Shown piece by piece: positions 26,198 to 36,044 of a DNA stretch of 64,000 bases (positions within the stretch are counted from its first letter, which is position 1; each line of letters begins with the position of its first letter). Made by a program: the position numbers and the translations under genes. Below the pieces are notes generated by a model, which saw nothing but the letters and a program-made list of their open reading frames with translations, did no database searches and was not told the DNA's origin. This DNA comes from Microcoleus sp. FACHB-1515 (GTDB taxonomy: Bacteria; Cyanobacteriota; Cyanobacteriia; Elainellales; Elainellaceae). Where the stretch lies: contig NZ_JACJPO010000008.1 in the NCBI RefSeq assembly GCF_014696105.1, positions 1-64,000 on the forward strand, written 5' to 3'.

Positions 26198-27505
26198 TTA
26201 AATTCCCCAAGTCCGTCGCCGCCCAACATCGAGATGCACCACGTTGGGCAAATGGCTATAGATGCCAATGCCCCCCGGCCACCAGCTAATCACAGCATTC
26301 GCCACTCGCCGCCCGCTGAATCCGGGCACTTGAATGTCCGCTGCTCTGCCGTAGAGGTGCTGACTGTTGGAAACGCCGCCGACCGCTTGATTAATGCGAG
26401 GCGGACGATACCAGGAATTGATCAAAAACGGACGCCCGATTTGATTTCGGGCACGCTGAAGCTGGCGAGCAAGAGCAATGATGTTGTCCACAACGTCTTC
26501 GTTGGCGGGAATGCGCGTCGCATCCTTGGTCGCTTCGCCCCAGGTGAAACTGCCGCCCGGAACAATCGGCTGGTCGGTGTAGAACGTGCTGACGTTGCCC
26601 GGTAGCTTAAAAGCTTTGCCGCTGTAGAGGGGTGTGGGAGTTGGTGACGGCGAAGGCGTTGGGTTGGGCTGTGGATAGACGACTTTGCCTGCGCGTTCGA
26701 CACGAGCATGGCGATCGTACACATACCAGGTACTCAGGCCGCGAATGTAGTCCTTCTCATAGCGAAACGTGACTTTGATGTGATTGTTGAAGTCGCCGCT
26801 GGCATCGGCATAAGCGTAGGACAACAGCTTGTAGGTGCTGCCGTCTGAGGCGGGAGCGACTTCGTTGGCAGGCAGGCTGGACTGTGCGATCGGTCGCCGC
26901 TTAAACGCCGTATTTTCCGTGATTCGCAAAATCGGCATATCGGCAGGTTCAGGCGGATAAACGATCTCGCCGTCGAACTCGATGTAGATGTGCTGATCGT
27001 AGGCAAACCAGGTGTTTCGCCCGCGAATAAAGTCTTTTTGATCGCGCAGGGCAAACTTGACGTGATTGCTGAAATCACCCTGAGCATCTGCATAAGCATA
27101 CGAGTTGAGCCGGAAACTTTGGCCTCGCGTGACGGCGGCTTTTTCAGTTGCCGCAAGCTGGTCAGAATCAACAGGACGCTGTTTAAACAACGTGTTTTGA
27201 TTAATTCGCAAGATCGGCAGCGCTTCCTGGTCTTCTCGCGGGTAGACCACTTCGCCGTCAAACTCAACCTGAGCATCGAGCCGATAGACGTACCAGGTAT
27301 TCAGGCCGCGAATGGCCGTGTTTTTCAAGGCAAATTTGATGTGGCCGTTGAAGTCGCCATTCACGCCCGCATAGGCATAGTTGGCGATTTCATACGTTGC
27401 TCCAGCCTGAACCGTGTAGAGTTCTTCGGGCTGGAGGTCTGCTGCCAGTTCCGGTCGCAGCTTGAAAACCGTGTTGTTTAAGACCCTGAGAATTTGCTCA
27501 ACCAT
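26198..27505 (-). CDS. Peptidase M15-type protein with three tandem N-terminal repeats
   Basis: 435 residues. Three repeats of roughly 95 residues (about 3-97, 97-195, 195-290) share the plan ILR-x-N-T-x-FK-x-RP, then SYAYADA-GDF-NHVKFAL, and RGxNTWYVYDRH...FDGEVVYP. A PSPSPTPTP linker (about 300) leads to an M15A/D-Ala-D-Ala carboxypeptidase-like domain with SWYRPPRINQAVGGV, the zinc ligands HLYGRAADI and HLDVG. No signal peptide is seen, which is unusual for a murein-acting enzyme and hints at another export route or an intracellular target. The repeats may bind glycan; inferred. Confidence 0.85.
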   Translation of the reverse strand: MVEQILRVLNNTVFKLRPELAADLQPEELYTVQAGATYEIANYAYAGVNGDFNGHIKFALKNTAIRGLNTWYVYRLDAQVEFDGEVVYPREDQEALPILRINQNTLFKQRPVDSDQLAATEKAAVTRGQSFRLNSYAYADAQGDFSNHVKFALRDQKDFIRGRNTWFAYDQHIYIEFDGEIVYPPEPADMPILRITENTAFKRRPIAQSSLPANEVAPASDGSTYKLLSYAYADASGDFNNHIKVTFRYEKDYIRGLSTWYVYDRHARVERAGKVVYPQPNPTPSPSPTPTPLYSGKAFKLPGNVSTFYTDQPIVPGGSFTWGEATKDATRIPANEDVVDNIIALARQLQRARNQIGRPFLINSWYRPPRINQAVGGVSNSQHLYGRAADIQVPGFSGRRVANAVISWWPGGIGIYSHLPNVVHLDVGRRRTWGI

Positions 27506-27692
27506 GCGATCGCCTGCTCAAATACCGCAAATCGTAGCAAGATTTGGCCGAGGCGATCGCGCTTTTGCCCGAAGAAATCCGAAGCTGTAGCGAATATGAC
27601 AAAAAAATGAAGGATTTCTGCTGGGGTCAACGAAAATTCAACACTCGTTGGTAAGATCAAGTGGAATTGCCAAATTCTCAATCCAGCACTTT

Positions 27693-28445
27693 ATGCTAAC
27701 GCTAGAAGCATCGAAACCGCAGAACGATGTCAAATTGGGGCGAGTCCTTTTGGTTGAAGATGAAGCGTTAATTCGCGAAACCGTGACTCTGGCTTTGGCG
27801 GAAGAAGGCTACGAAGTGGTTCCGCTCGAAGATGGCCGCAGTGCGCTGGATTTGGTGTGCAAAACAGGCGAAAGCAGCTACCTCGATTTCGCCTCGTTCG
27901 ATCTGGTTATCCTTGACCTGATGCTGCCCTACGTGAACGGGCTGGATTTGTGCCGATTGATTCGTCATGCCGGAAGCAGCGTTCCGATCTTGATTCTAAG
28001 TGCCAAAGGCAGCGAAACCGATCGCGTTGTTGGTCTGGAAGTGGGCGCAGACGATTATCTCGCCAAGCCATTTGGAATGCGCGAACTGGTTGCTCGCTGT
28101 CGCGCCCTGCTGCGTCGTCATCGCCACCGCCAGCCGCCGCAATCTGATTCAACGCTGAAATATCAAGACATCCAGCTTTCCCCGCAGGAATGTCGCGTCA
28201 CCGTTCGCGGCGAAGAAATCGCCCTGTCGCCGAAAGAATTTCGGATTTTGGAATTGTTTATGAGCCATCCGCGCCGCGTTTGGTCGCGCGAGCAACTGAT
28301 CGAGCGCGTTTGGGGACCGGACTTTATGGGCGACAGCAAAACGGTTGACGTGCACATCCGCTGGCTGCGCGAAAAGCTCGAAGCCGATCCGAGCCATCCG
28401 CAATATCTCATGACTGTGCGCGGCTTTGGCTACCGCTTCGGCTGA
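27693..28445 (+). CDS. sphR: OmpR/PhoB-family response regulator (SphR-like)
   Basis: 250 residues from ATG 27693. The receiver domain has the acidic pair VEDE, phosphoacceptor Asp in LVILDLMLPYVNG and Lys in YLAKPFG. The C-terminal winged helix shows LSPKEFRILELFMSHP, SREQLIERVWG and DVHIRWLREKLE, as in PhoB/OmpR regulators. The next gene is a PhoR/SphS-like kinase, so the pair probably senses phosphate limitation, as SphR-SphS does in cyanobacteria. The specific assignment rests on the kinase architecture and genome neighbourhood. Confidence 0.85.
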   Translation: MLTLEASKPQNDVKLGRVLLVEDEALIRETVTLALAEEGYEVVPLEDGRSALDLVCKTGESSYLDFASFDLVILDLMLPYVNGLDLCRLIRHAGSSVPILILSAKGSETDRVVGLEVGADDYLAKPFGMRELVARCRALLRRHRHRQPPQSDSTLKYQDIQLSPQECRVTVRGEEIALSPKEFRILELFMSHPRRVWSREQLIERVWGPDFMGDSKTVDVHIRWLREKLEADPSHPQYLMTVRGFGYRFG

Positions 28446-28629
28446 TCGATAAGTAGGATCACGAATTCTTTAAAACTAGGTTTTTGTATTTAGTAAAGTG
28501 CGGCTTTGTTTCACTTTCTAGACACCAGTTTTGGATTTGATTCACGATCCACAGCAGACGATTTGGCAGGCCGAGGCGATCGCAATCCGCACCAGACTAA
28601 AATAACGGAAATGCTGCGATCGCTGTCGA

Positions 28630-29925
28630 ATGCAAATTTTATGGTTCTTCTTTGGCTTACTGCTTGGGCTGCTGCTGCTGTGGTGGCAACAGCGACGATC
28701 GCAAGCCAAGATGCGCTTTTTGCTACGCAAACTGCAAACAAGCGCTTATGAATCAGCGTTGCCCAGCGAGTCACAACTGTCTTTGGCGATCGCTGACCAG
28801 CAGCGCATTCAGCAAAAGCTAGAACAGCAGATCGACATCTATCAGCAAATTTTGCAGGTTGCGCCGACTGGCTATTTGCAGGTAGACGATGAAAACCGCC
28901 TCTTGTGGTGCAACGAACTGGCACAGCAGATTTTGCAAATTCCCCAAGAGCGCTATGTGCCGCCGCGCCTGCTGCTGGAACTGGTGCGATCGTATGAACT
29001 CGATCAGCTGATCGAGCAAACTCGGCAAACCGAAAAACGACGCGATCGCGACTGGACATTCTTTCCCGTTAGCCCCGACGCCAGCCAGCCCCAGGTCGAA
29101 TATCCGCTGCGCGGCTACGGCATTCCCCTCCCCGACGGGCAGGTGGGAATCTTCCTCGAAAATCGCCTCGAAGCCGCCACGCTGATGCAGCAGCGCGATC
29201 GCTGGGCATCCGACGTGGCGCACGAACTCAAAACGCCGCTCACCTCGATTCGCCTTGTAGCCGAAACCTTGCAAACGCGAGTACACCCTTCAATGCGCGG
29301 CTGGATCGATCGACTGGTCAACGAAACGATTCGGTTGGGAAACCTCGTCCAAGACCTGCTTGACCTCAGCCAGCTTGACCAAGGCTTGCCGCATCGCCTC
29401 AACCTCAAGCAGGTCGATCTGGTCGAACTGATTGAAGCCGCTTGGCTGAACCTAGAACCGCTTGCTAGCAAAAAGCATCTGCAACTCGCCTACTGCGGCG
29501 TTGATGCACTGGTGCTGGCGATCGACGAACCCCGCATGTTTCGCGTTTTGATTAACCTGCTCGACAACAGCATCAAATACAGCCCGCCCCGTCAAACCAT
29601 TCAGGTCAAGCTCAACCTTCAAACTGACAATCACCAAGCCTGCGCCCACCTCGAAGTAATCGACGCTGGCCTGGGCATCGCCGAAGCCGATCTCCCCCAT
29701 ATCTTTGAGCGCTTCTACCGAGCTGATCCGGCCAGAGCGCGATCGCCCGATTCCTCCAACGCCAGCACCGAACCGCAACACCGCAGCAGCAGCGGCCTTG
29801 GCTTAGCGATCGTCCAGCAAATCATCGAAGCTCACGCAGGCAAGGTCACAGCCGACAACCATCCAGAGACAGGCGGAGCTTGGCTGCAAGTTTGGCTGCC
29901 GATCGAGTCGGGGGTTAGGAGTTAG
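28630..29925 (+). CDS. sphS: Membrane sensor histidine kinase (SphS/PhoR-like)
   Basis: 431 residues from ATG 28630. One N-terminal membrane segment (FFFGLLLGLLLLWW, 6-19) without a periplasmic domain and a PAS domain (about 72-170) precede an HisKA with DVAHELKTPLTSIRL (His near 199) and an HATPase with NLLDNSIKYSPP and GLGLAIVQQII. This layout, N-terminal anchor, PAS and PhoR-type kinase, is that of SphS, the phosphate-sensing kinase of cyanobacteria. It sits 184 bases after its probable partner regulator. Medium confidence for the phosphate role. Confidence 0.85.
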   Translation: MQILWFFFGLLLGLLLLWWQQRRSQAKMRFLLRKLQTSAYESALPSESQLSLAIADQQRIQQKLEQQIDIYQQILQVAPTGYLQVDDENRLLWCNELAQQILQIPQERYVPPRLLLELVRSYELDQLIEQTRQTEKRRDRDWTFFPVSPDASQPQVEYPLRGYGIPLPDGQVGIFLENRLEAATLMQQRDRWASDVAHELKTPLTSIRLVAETLQTRVHPSMRGWIDRLVNETIRLGNLVQDLLDLSQLDQGLPHRLNLKQVDLVELIEAAWLNLEPLASKKHLQLAYCGVDALVLAIDEPRMFRVLINLLDNSIKYSPPRQTIQVKLNLQTDNHQACAHLEVIDAGLGIAEADLPHIFERFYRADPARARSPDSSNASTEPQHRSSSGLGLAIVQQIIEAHAGKVTADNHPETGGAWLQVWLPIESGVRS

Positions 29926-29999
29926 GGATTAAGTGTTGACAAAAGGCAGGTAAACAGAAGGCAGCGGTTCGGAAACGAGGGTCGCGGTCGGCACAGCCA

Positions 30000-30146
30000 A
30001 TGCGAAGCGCCACATTGACACCCACGAGTACGACCTTGCGTAGCAAAGGGAAATGCAATCTCCCTGCTGGGGTTGGAGGTGTGTGTGGGGGCAACGCCCC
30101 TAGCCTCCACTGGCTCGGAAACAAGAAGCAATCTCAACCTCGATCG
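30000..30146. repeat. ~150-bp dispersed intergenic repeat, copy 2
   Basis: Second copy of the element at 24630-24785, in the same orientation, with shared blocks GCGCCACATTGA, GCTGGGGTTGGAGGTGTG, GGGGCAACGCCCC and CTCGGAAAC. It lies in the 550-base gap between the kinase gene and psbV. The rest of that gap (30150-30475) should carry the psbV promoter, but I recognise no specific site. Confidence 0.8.
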
Positions 30147-30475
30147 CTCCCTCACAGAAAAAGCTTTTCTCTCTACCGCTAAGCTCCACAATCTGTATCT
30201 GAAATCACAGTAAGTAATTGTGCCGATCGCGCTAAACGCAATTGATCCCAACCGCATCAGCCTGGGGAAAGAGAGCGAATCGATGGCATGATATTGAAAG
30301 AAGCAACTCAATTTTGTGCCCCGTCCTTAATAACAATTTGGGTTTGGTCAGATCGATCCCGAACGAACTGACGATGCCCAGTCAGTCAATTCTCAGACTG
30401 GTTTCACCCATTCATAAGATTGAGTTTTGCTGAAGTTGAGTTGCTGCGAACAAAGCTACGTGTTGAAGGAGAACC

Positions 30476-30967
30476 ATGCTGAAGCGGTTTGTTTGGCTTG
30501 CTGTAGTCACGATTTGCTTGGCCTTGCAGCTTTTTGTGAATGGCGCGATCGCTGCTGAACTCGATGCGGCGACCCGCACCATTCCCCTAAACGAAGACGG
30601 TGACACAATCACCCTCTCGCAAGAACAAGTGGCAGAAGGCAAGCGCCTGTTTAACTATGCCTGCGGCCAATGTCACGTTGGCGGCGTCACCAAAACCGAC
30701 CCCAACGTCGGCCTCGACCCCGAAGCTCTCGCGCTCGCCTCGCCGCGTCGCGATAACGTCGAAGCGCTGGTCGATTACATGCACAACCCCACCACCTATG
30801 ATGGGCAAGATTCGATCGCTGAGCTGCACCCCAGCACGCAAAGCACCGACATCTTCCCCAAGATGCGAAACCTGACCGAAGACGACCTCGAAAGCATTGC
30901 AGGTCACATTCTGCTTCAGCCAAAAGTGCTGGGCGATCGCTGGGGCGGCGGCAAAATCTACTACTAA
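30476..30967 (+). CDS. psbV: Photosystem II extrinsic cytochrome c-550
   Basis: 163 residues from ATG 30476, with AAGGAG five bases upstream. A signal peptide ending ...NGAIAAE (about residue 26) sends it to the thylakoid lumen. The haem-binding motif CGQCH is followed by VGGVTKTDPN, and the C-terminus ends GGGKIYY, as in PsbV. It stabilises the oxygen-evolving complex on the lumenal side of photosystem II. Its paralogue psbV2 and petE follow on the same strand. Confidence 0.97.
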   Translation: MLKRFVWLAVVTICLALQLFVNGAIAAELDAATRTIPLNEDGDTITLSQEQVAEGKRLFNYACGQCHVGGVTKTDPNVGLDPEALALASPRRDNVEALVDYMHNPTTYDGQDSIAELHPSTQSTDIFPKMRNLTEDDLESIAGHILLQPKVLGDRWGGGKIYY

Positions 30968-31056
30968 ATTCGGCTAGCTTCGTTTAGCTGTTGGTTTACT
31001 GGGGCAGTGCATTTCGATCGCCTGCCCCTTTCTCATGCCTAAATCGGATGTGCAAT

Positions 31057-31545
31057 ATGTGGCGATCATTTTTCTCGATCAAGATTCGCTGTGCTGTTCT
31101 GCTGGCAATTCTATGGCTCGCGATTTGTCCGATGGCAGAGGCCGCGATCGATCCGTATGTTTCCCGCTATCTCGATGCGCGGGAACCCGTGGAATTGGCG
31201 ATCGATGGCGATCAAACTCGTACTTTCACGATCGAGGATCTTTCGGAAGGCAAACGGCTGTTTGAAGATAGCTGCCTCAATTGTCATGTCGGCGGCGCGA
31301 CTTTGCCAGAGCCGACCGTGACTTTGGCGATCGACGCGCTCAAGCAGGCCACCCCGCCTCGCGACACGATCAGCAGCTTGGTTGCTTTCCTGCGTCAGCC
31401 GATGACCTACGACGGCAGCGAAGAAACCTTTTGGTGTCGGCAAGTCCCAGAAAGCTGGATGTCGCAGGCGGAAGTCGAAAATCTTTCAGCGTTCATTTTG
31501 CGGGCGGCAGAGAAAGCGCCCGGCTGGGGTCAAGCAAAGTTCTAG
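31057..31545 (+). CDS. psbV2: Cytochrome c-550-like protein (PsbV2)
   Basis: 162 residues from ATG 31057 (MWRSFFSIKIRC); longer frames upstream are not conserved. Signal peptide ends PMAEAAID near residue 29. The haem motif is CLNCHVGGATLP and the downstream part follows PsbV closely (PPRDTISSLVAFLRQPMTYDG), but the sequence is shorter and diverged at the C-terminus, where PsbV's KIYY ending is replaced by WGQAKF. It lies 89 bases after psbV. The function is unsettled; a lumenal electron carrier with low potential is the family view. Confidence 0.9.
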   Translation: MWRSFFSIKIRCAVLLAILWLAICPMAEAAIDPYVSRYLDAREPVELAIDGDQTRTFTIEDLSEGKRLFEDSCLNCHVGGATLPEPTVTLAIDALKQATPPRDTISSLVAFLRQPMTYDGSEETFWCRQVPESWMSQAEVENLSAFILRAAEKAPGWGQAKF

Positions 31546-31683
31546 GAATAACTTTCGATCGCAAAAGTTCGGCTTCTACGACAGCCTGTCGAAATTCCCC
31601 GGCCAGCGTTTCAAAATCGTCATATTTCCAGGGTAAGATCGAGATAAAGCAACAAAATTCGCTTAAATCTCCTTGAGGTACAC

Positions 31684-32097
31684 ATGAAATTGACTGCTTT
31701 AGTCACACGGGGTTTAAGCCTAGTTGTTTGTACGGTGGTTGTGTTCGTCACCAGCTTTTTGCTGGTCGTTTCGCCAGCCTCGGCTGAAACCTACACCGTC
31801 AAACTAGGCGCTGACAATGGCATGTTGAAGTTTGACCCGCCCACCTTGACCATTTCGCAAGGTGACACCGTCAAATTCAGCAACAACAAATTGCCTCCGC
31901 ACAACGTCATCTTTGATGACAAATCGATTCCCGGCGGCGACAAAGCGCTGGCAACCAAGCTGTCGCACGATCAACTGATGTTCTCTCCGGGCGAATCATT
32001 TGACATCACCTTCTCGGATGTGCCCGCAGGAGACTACACCTACTACTGCGCTCCTCACCGAGGCGCAGGCATGGTTGGCAAAATCACCGTGCAGTAG
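31684..32097 (+). CDS. petE: Plastocyanin
   Basis: 137 residues from ATG 31684, with GAGG seven bases upstream. Signal peptide ends VSPASA-E (about 34). Type-1 copper ligands are in KLPPHNVIF (His) and [11 protein letters not shown] (Cys, His, Met). It carries electrons from cytochrome b6f to photosystem I in the thylakoid lumen. In cyanobacteria it alternates with cytochrome c6 according to copper; here it lies beside psbV and psbV2 and ends at a strong terminator. Confidence 0.97.
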   Translation: MKLTALVTRGLSLVVCTVVVFVTSFLLVVSPASAETYTVKLGADNGMLKFDPPTLTISQGDTVKFSNNKLPPHNVIFDDKSIPGGDKALATKLSHDQLMFSPGESFDITFSDVPAGDYTYYCAPHRGAGMVGKITVQ

Positions 32098-32119
32098 AAC
32101 TCTCTAAGTTTTAATTTGC

Positions 32120-32164
32120 GAAGAAGGGGCGATCGCACAGTGTACGATCGCCCCTTCTTCTTAC
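32120..32164 (+). terminator. Strong terminator after petE
   Basis: Perfect 16-bp stem GAAGAAGGGGCGATCG / CGATCGCCCCTTCTTC (32120-32135 / 32145-32160), nine-base loop, 22 bases beyond the petE stop. It separates petE from the convergent BI-1 gene. Confidence 0.8.
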
Positions 32165-32200
32165 GATTTAAGCTGTTGGACGTTTAAGCTGTGTCCGAAT

Positions 32201-32926
32201 CTAATCGCGATTAAACGCAATCAGCAGCCGCAGAATAAAGACAAACAGATTCACGTAGGTCAGATACATCGACAAAGCAGCAGGCAGATACTGATCGTCG
32301 CGATAGCTGCGCGGCAGAATGAAGAAATCCACAACCGCAGCTCCGGCAAACAGGAAAACGCCCAGCGCAGAAATTCCGATTTCAAGCGCAGTCGGTGTAA
32401 AAATGCCAAAAAAGCTCAGGACAAGCTGAAGCAGAATCACGACAAATAGCGCGATCATGCCCAAGCTGACGGTTTGCGTTAGGGCTAGGCCATCGCGCTC
32501 TCCTAGATTTGAGCCGATTTGCCGAGCGATCGCAAACGTCACGCCGCAGCCCAAGGCCGCAAAGCCAACGCCCGCGATGCCGACGCCCGACGTTCCCAGC
32601 GCGACAAACACCAGTCCGCTGAGCGTGTAGCCCGTCAGCAAACTGTAGGTTGCCAGCAGCGGCAGGGCTGTGCTGTTGTTGCCTTTGTGAGCCACACTGC
32701 TGGCGACGAAGAACAACACGAGATTCAAAATAATTGCCACCCAGAAGGTTGTCATAAACAACCTTGGATTGCTCGCCAAAACGTTCAAACCGCCAAACGT
32801 TCCCACTGCCGTCAGCACCAAACCGCCGCCTAAGAAAGGCAGCGCTTTTTTGATGACGTTGGGGCCGACAAGTGCCTGAGTTTTCGCGTCTCGAATGGCG
32901 CTGCGGAAATTGCTGGTATTCGCCAC
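32201..32926 (-). CDS. Bax inhibitor-1 / YccA-family membrane protein
   Basis: 241 residues from GTG 32926, preceded by GGGAG nine bases upstream; the upstream ATG-like extension has none. Seven hydrophobic segments are visible (FLGGGLVLTAVGTFGG, FWVAIILNLVLFFVASSV, and later GMIALFVVILLQLVLSFFG). The C-terminal MYLTYVNLFVFILRLL matches the family ending. BI-1 proteins are pH-dependent calcium leak channels in bacteria; role in cyanobacteria is unknown. Confidence 0.85.
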   Translation of the reverse strand: MANTSNFRSAIRDAKTQALVGPNVIKKALPFLGGGLVLTAVGTFGGLNVLASNPRLFMTTFWVAIILNLVLFFVASSVAHKGNNSTALPLLATYSLLTGYTLSGLVFVALGTSGVGIAGVGFAALGCGVTFAIARQIGSNLGERDGLALTQTVSLGMIALFVVILLQLVLSFFGIFTPTALEIGISALGVFLFAGAAVVDFFILPRSYRDDQYLPAALSMYLTYVNLFVFILRLLIAFNRD

Positions 32927-33145
32927 AAGTATTTCTCCCAAAAATTTGGTCAAACTAAACTTGAGCCTATTTTGACGCACGAACCGATGAACCTGCTAGT
33001 CGGGCGTTCTTCTCTACCCAAAGGCAGATTGCGTGGTTACACGGGGCGCAGAGCGATCGCCTGACGAGATCACCGTGAATTAACGATGGTGTCTACCCAG
33101 AGGAATACGGACAATTGAGCCAAATCGGACGCAAGGTATCTTCAG

Positions 33146-33928
33146 ATGACGGCTCCCCATTCCCTTCGCTCGCACGCTCTCGATCTGCTGATTGAATATC
33201 AGCAAAATCCGTCAATCCAGCTTCGCAATCGACTGGTTAGCCTGAATGCGGGTTTAGTCCGCAAGCTGGCGCATCGCCTCAGCCACCAGTGCGCGGAGCC
33301 TTACGAAGACCTCGAACAGATTGGCTACCTCGGATTGATTCGGGCGATCGAGCGTTTCGATCCGGCTCAGGGCTGCGCCTTTAGCTCGTTTGCCGTTCCG
33401 TATATTCGCGGCGAGATTTTGCACTACTTACGCGATCGCAGCAGTGCCGTAAAACTGCCCCGTCGCTGGCAAGAACTTCACAAGGCCAGCGAAAAAGCCA
33501 GAGGCGAACTGGTAAAAACGCTGGGTCGCCCCCCCCAAGATGCGGAAATTGCCGCTGCGATCAATCTTTCCCCGCAGGAGTGGAGCCAACTGAAAATCGC
33601 GATGAAGAATCGATCGCCCCTCAGCCTGGATGCCACCGTCAGTCAGTCGATCGATTCTACCGTGACGCTCGGTGAAATTTTGCCCGACACGCACCACCAA
33701 GCTTTGCAGCGATTGGAAGAAGATTCGCAGCAGCTTCATCGCGCTCTGTCGCAGCTTGAAGACAAAACCAGAGCGGCGATCGAATTTGTTTTCTTCAGCG
33801 GCTTGACGCGCAAAGAAACTGCTGCCCGCATTGGTGTTAGTCCGATGACCGTGACGCGCCGAATTCAGCGCGGCCTCGATCAGATGATGGCGATGCTTCA
33901 GCCGCAGTCGGTGCAAACCGATCCCTAG
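33146..33928 (+). CDS. sigF: Group 3 RNA polymerase sigma factor (SigF-like)
   Basis: 260 residues. Regions 2, 3 and 4 are present: YEDLEQIGYLGLIRAIERFD (2.1-2.2), FSSFAVPYIRGEILHYLRDR (2.3-2.4), a region-3 helix with RGELVKTLGRPPQDAEI, and RKETAARIGVSPMTVTRRI (region 4.2). This is the SigF/SigB-like group, which in cyanobacteria controls motility, pilus and stress genes. It has no anti-sigma partner next to it. Stop is followed by a dispersed repeat (33943-33983). Confidence 0.9.
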   Translation: MTAPHSLRSHALDLLIEYQQNPSIQLRNRLVSLNAGLVRKLAHRLSHQCAEPYEDLEQIGYLGLIRAIERFDPAQGCAFSSFAVPYIRGEILHYLRDRSSAVKLPRRWQELHKASEKARGELVKTLGRPPQDAEIAAAINLSPQEWSQLKIAMKNRSPLSLDATVSQSIDSTVTLGEILPDTHHQALQRLEEDSQQLHRALSQLEDKTRAAIEFVFFSGLTRKETAARIGVSPMTVTRRIQRGLDQMMAMLQPQSVQTDP

Positions 33929-33942
33929 CAGCACAGATTGGA

Positions 33943-33983
33943 GCGCCCCCTAAATCCCCCGCGAGTAGGGGACTTTGAAGGGT
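33943..33983. repeat. CCCCTAAATCCCCC-type dispersed repeat
   Basis: GCGCCCCCTAAATCCCCC followed by AGTAGGGGACTTTGAAGG is the same family as the element at 45999-46033. It lies between sigF and the convergent chlD end and contributes a structured 3' end to one or both. Confidence 0.7.
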
Positions 33984-36011
33984 CTAGCGCTTTAAGTCTG
34001 CGATCGCGCCTTTTGTCATCGCGGCGATCGCCTGATCGTTCGCTTTCGGCAGATGGTAATACTTACCTGCGGCATGTTTGGCGAGTTCTTTGGCGAATCC
34101 GGTTGAGACGAATTTGTTTTCCGTGTCGATCACCAAAAGCTGAATGCCGCTGAGCCGCACTTTGGCCGCAATATCAAGCAGTTCCGCTTTGATGTCGGGC
34201 TTTTCATCGGGAGGAATCGTTTCACCGAGCGATCGCGCCAGTGGAATATTGCCGCGCCCATCCGTAATTGCCACGATCACCACTTGACCCACATCGCCGG
34301 ACTGCCGCGCATTCACCCCAACTCGTACCGCTTGCGTCAAACCGTGCGCGAGGGGAGAACCGCCGCCGCAAGGCATTCGTTCGAGGCGGCGACGAGCAGC
34401 GGCGATCGATCGCGTCGGTGGCAACAAAACTTCGGCCTGTTCACCCCGAAACGGAATTAGGGCAACCTGATCGCGATTTTGATACGCCTCCGTTAGCAGC
34501 CGCAAAACTGCACCTTTGGCCGACTGCATTCGATTTAGCGCCATCGAGCCGGACGCATCGACGACGAAAATAATCAGCGATCCGGCTTTGCGAGCGAGAC
34601 GCTTGGCGCGGATGTCCGTTTGTTCCACCACGACGCGACGATGCGGTTGCCGCTGCCGTCGCGCTTTTTGATAGGGAGCTGCTGCCCGCAATGTGGCATC
34701 GACTGCAACTCGGCGCACTTGACCTTTCGGCAGCATCGGCTTGATATAGCGGCCTCGATCTTCCGAGTAGATCAAGCTGTTGGAGCCAGATTTGCCTTGC
34801 CGATTCGCCATTTGAGCAAAGAATAAGACGGTCGGATCGAGAATCACGCCTTCCGGGTCAAAGATGAATTCTTCCGGAATGCTGGGTGGTTCCTGCTGCT
34901 GGTCGTCTTCGTCCTCTTCGTCTTTGTCGTCCTCGGTTTCGTCCGGCTGCTGATCTTGTGGAGGTGGTGGCGGCGGCGGAGGTGGTTGCGGAGCTTCTTC
35001 AGGGGGAGATTGGACAATGGTGGAGCGCGGCACGATCGCCAACTCCACCGCCCGCCGCAGATCATCCGCATTCACGACCGTCCGACCATCGAGCGCAGCA
35101 TGTGCCCTCGCAATTCTTACGGCAAACAGTTCAGCGCGATGTCCCTGCACACCACCGCGAATCGCTTCGTTGACGAGATAGGCGATTTGTTCCGGCTGAA
35201 TCTGCACGTCTTTGAGCCATTCGCGAGCCAGCACGATCTGCGTTTTCAGCCCGTCAATTTCTTCTTCATACTGAGCCAGAAAATCGGCAGGAGAGGCAGC
35301 GTAGGCGATCGACTGCTCCACCGCCATGACGCGCTCATCCAATCCCAAAGCGGCATCGGCAGACAGGGCGATCGCAATTCGATCGAGCAAATGCTGCCGC
35401 AGTTCGCCTTCTTCGGGATTGTATGTGGCGATCAGCAGCGGTTCGCAGGGATGGGAAAAGCTGATGCCTTCGCGCTCAATTTGGTTGCGGCGATCGGTCA
35501 ACACGCTCAGCAGCAAATTGGCGATCGAGTCATCCAGCAGATTAATCTCGTCAATATAAAGGACTCCGCGATGCGCTTCGGCCAGCAGTCCCGGCTGAAA
35601 TACGGTGTCTCCGGTCTTGATCGACTGCGCCACATCCACTGATCCCAACAGGCGATCTTCCGTTGCACCGAGCGGAATTTGGATGAATGGCGCGGGGATC
35701 ACGGTTGTCGGGATGTCGGTACGATCGCGTAGCGCTCCCGGAACGGTATCGTCCATCTGCAATTTCGTTTCATCGTCCCAGTTTTGCGGCTGCGTCGGAT
35801 CGGCGTTGCAGCGCGATCCCTGGACAATTTCGATCGGTGGCAGAAGCGCATGAAGGGCACGAGCCATTACAGATTTGGCGGTTCCGCGCCGTCCGGCAAT
35901 GACAACGCCGCCCAAAGCGGGATCGATCGCCACCAGCAAAAGCGCAAGTTTAATCGCGTCTTGGCCGACAACGGCAGTCAGCGGAAAAGCAGTTGGGACG
36001 GTTGCAGGCAT
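33984..36011 (-). CDS. chlD: Magnesium chelatase subunit D
   Basis: 675 residues from ATG 36011 ([20 protein letters not shown]); a TTG nine bases upstream is unlikely. The AAA+ half has the Walker-A-position sequence AGRRGTAKS and [11 protein letters not shown], a Pro-rich/acidic hinge (about 345-390), and a C-terminal integrin-I domain with the MIDAS-type [12 protein letters not shown]. It forms the ChlHID complex, inserting Mg into protoporphyrin IX at the first committed step of chlorophyll synthesis. Residues near 88-98 ([12 protein letters not shown]) come from an inserted 30-bp repeat (35722-35751) in a loop of the AAA+ half. Confidence 0.96.
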   Translation of the reverse strand: MPATVPTAFPLTAVVGQDAIKLALLLVAIDPALGGVVIAGRRGTAKSVMARALHALLPPIEIVQGSRCNADPTQPQNWDDETKLQMDDTVPGALRDRTDIPTTVIPAPFIQIPLGATEDRLLGSVDVAQSIKTGDTVFQPGLLAEAHRGVLYIDEINLLDDSIANLLLSVLTDRRNQIEREGISFSHPCEPLLIATYNPEEGELRQHLLDRIAIALSADAALGLDERVMAVEQSIAYAASPADFLAQYEEEIDGLKTQIVLAREWLKDVQIQPEQIAYLVNEAIRGGVQGHRAELFAVRIARAHAALDGRTVVNADDLRRAVELAIVPRSTIVQSPPEEAPQPPPPPPPPPQDQQPDETEDDKDEEDEDDQQQEPPSIPEEFIFDPEGVILDPTVLFFAQMANRQGKSGSNSLIYSEDRGRYIKPMLPKGQVRRVAVDATLRAAAPYQKARRQRQPHRRVVVEQTDIRAKRLARKAGSLIIFVVDASGSMALNRMQSAKGAVLRLLTEAYQNRDQVALIPFRGEQAEVLLPPTRSIAAARRRLERMPCGGGSPLAHGLTQAVRVGVNARQSGDVGQVVIVAITDGRGNIPLARSLGETIPPDEKPDIKAELLDIAAKVRLSGIQLLVIDTENKFVSTGFAKELAKHAAGKYYHLPKANDQAIAAMTKGAIADLKR
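35722..35751. repeat. 30-bp in-frame dispersed repeat, copy B
   Basis: One substitution from copy A (CGATCGCGTAGCGC at the start). Located inside chlD and read in the same frame and orientation as copy A, giving the same peptide TVPGALRDR. Confidence 0.85.
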
Positions 36012-36044
36012 GTCAATCAAATGGGCGAATCGATCTTCAGCATA

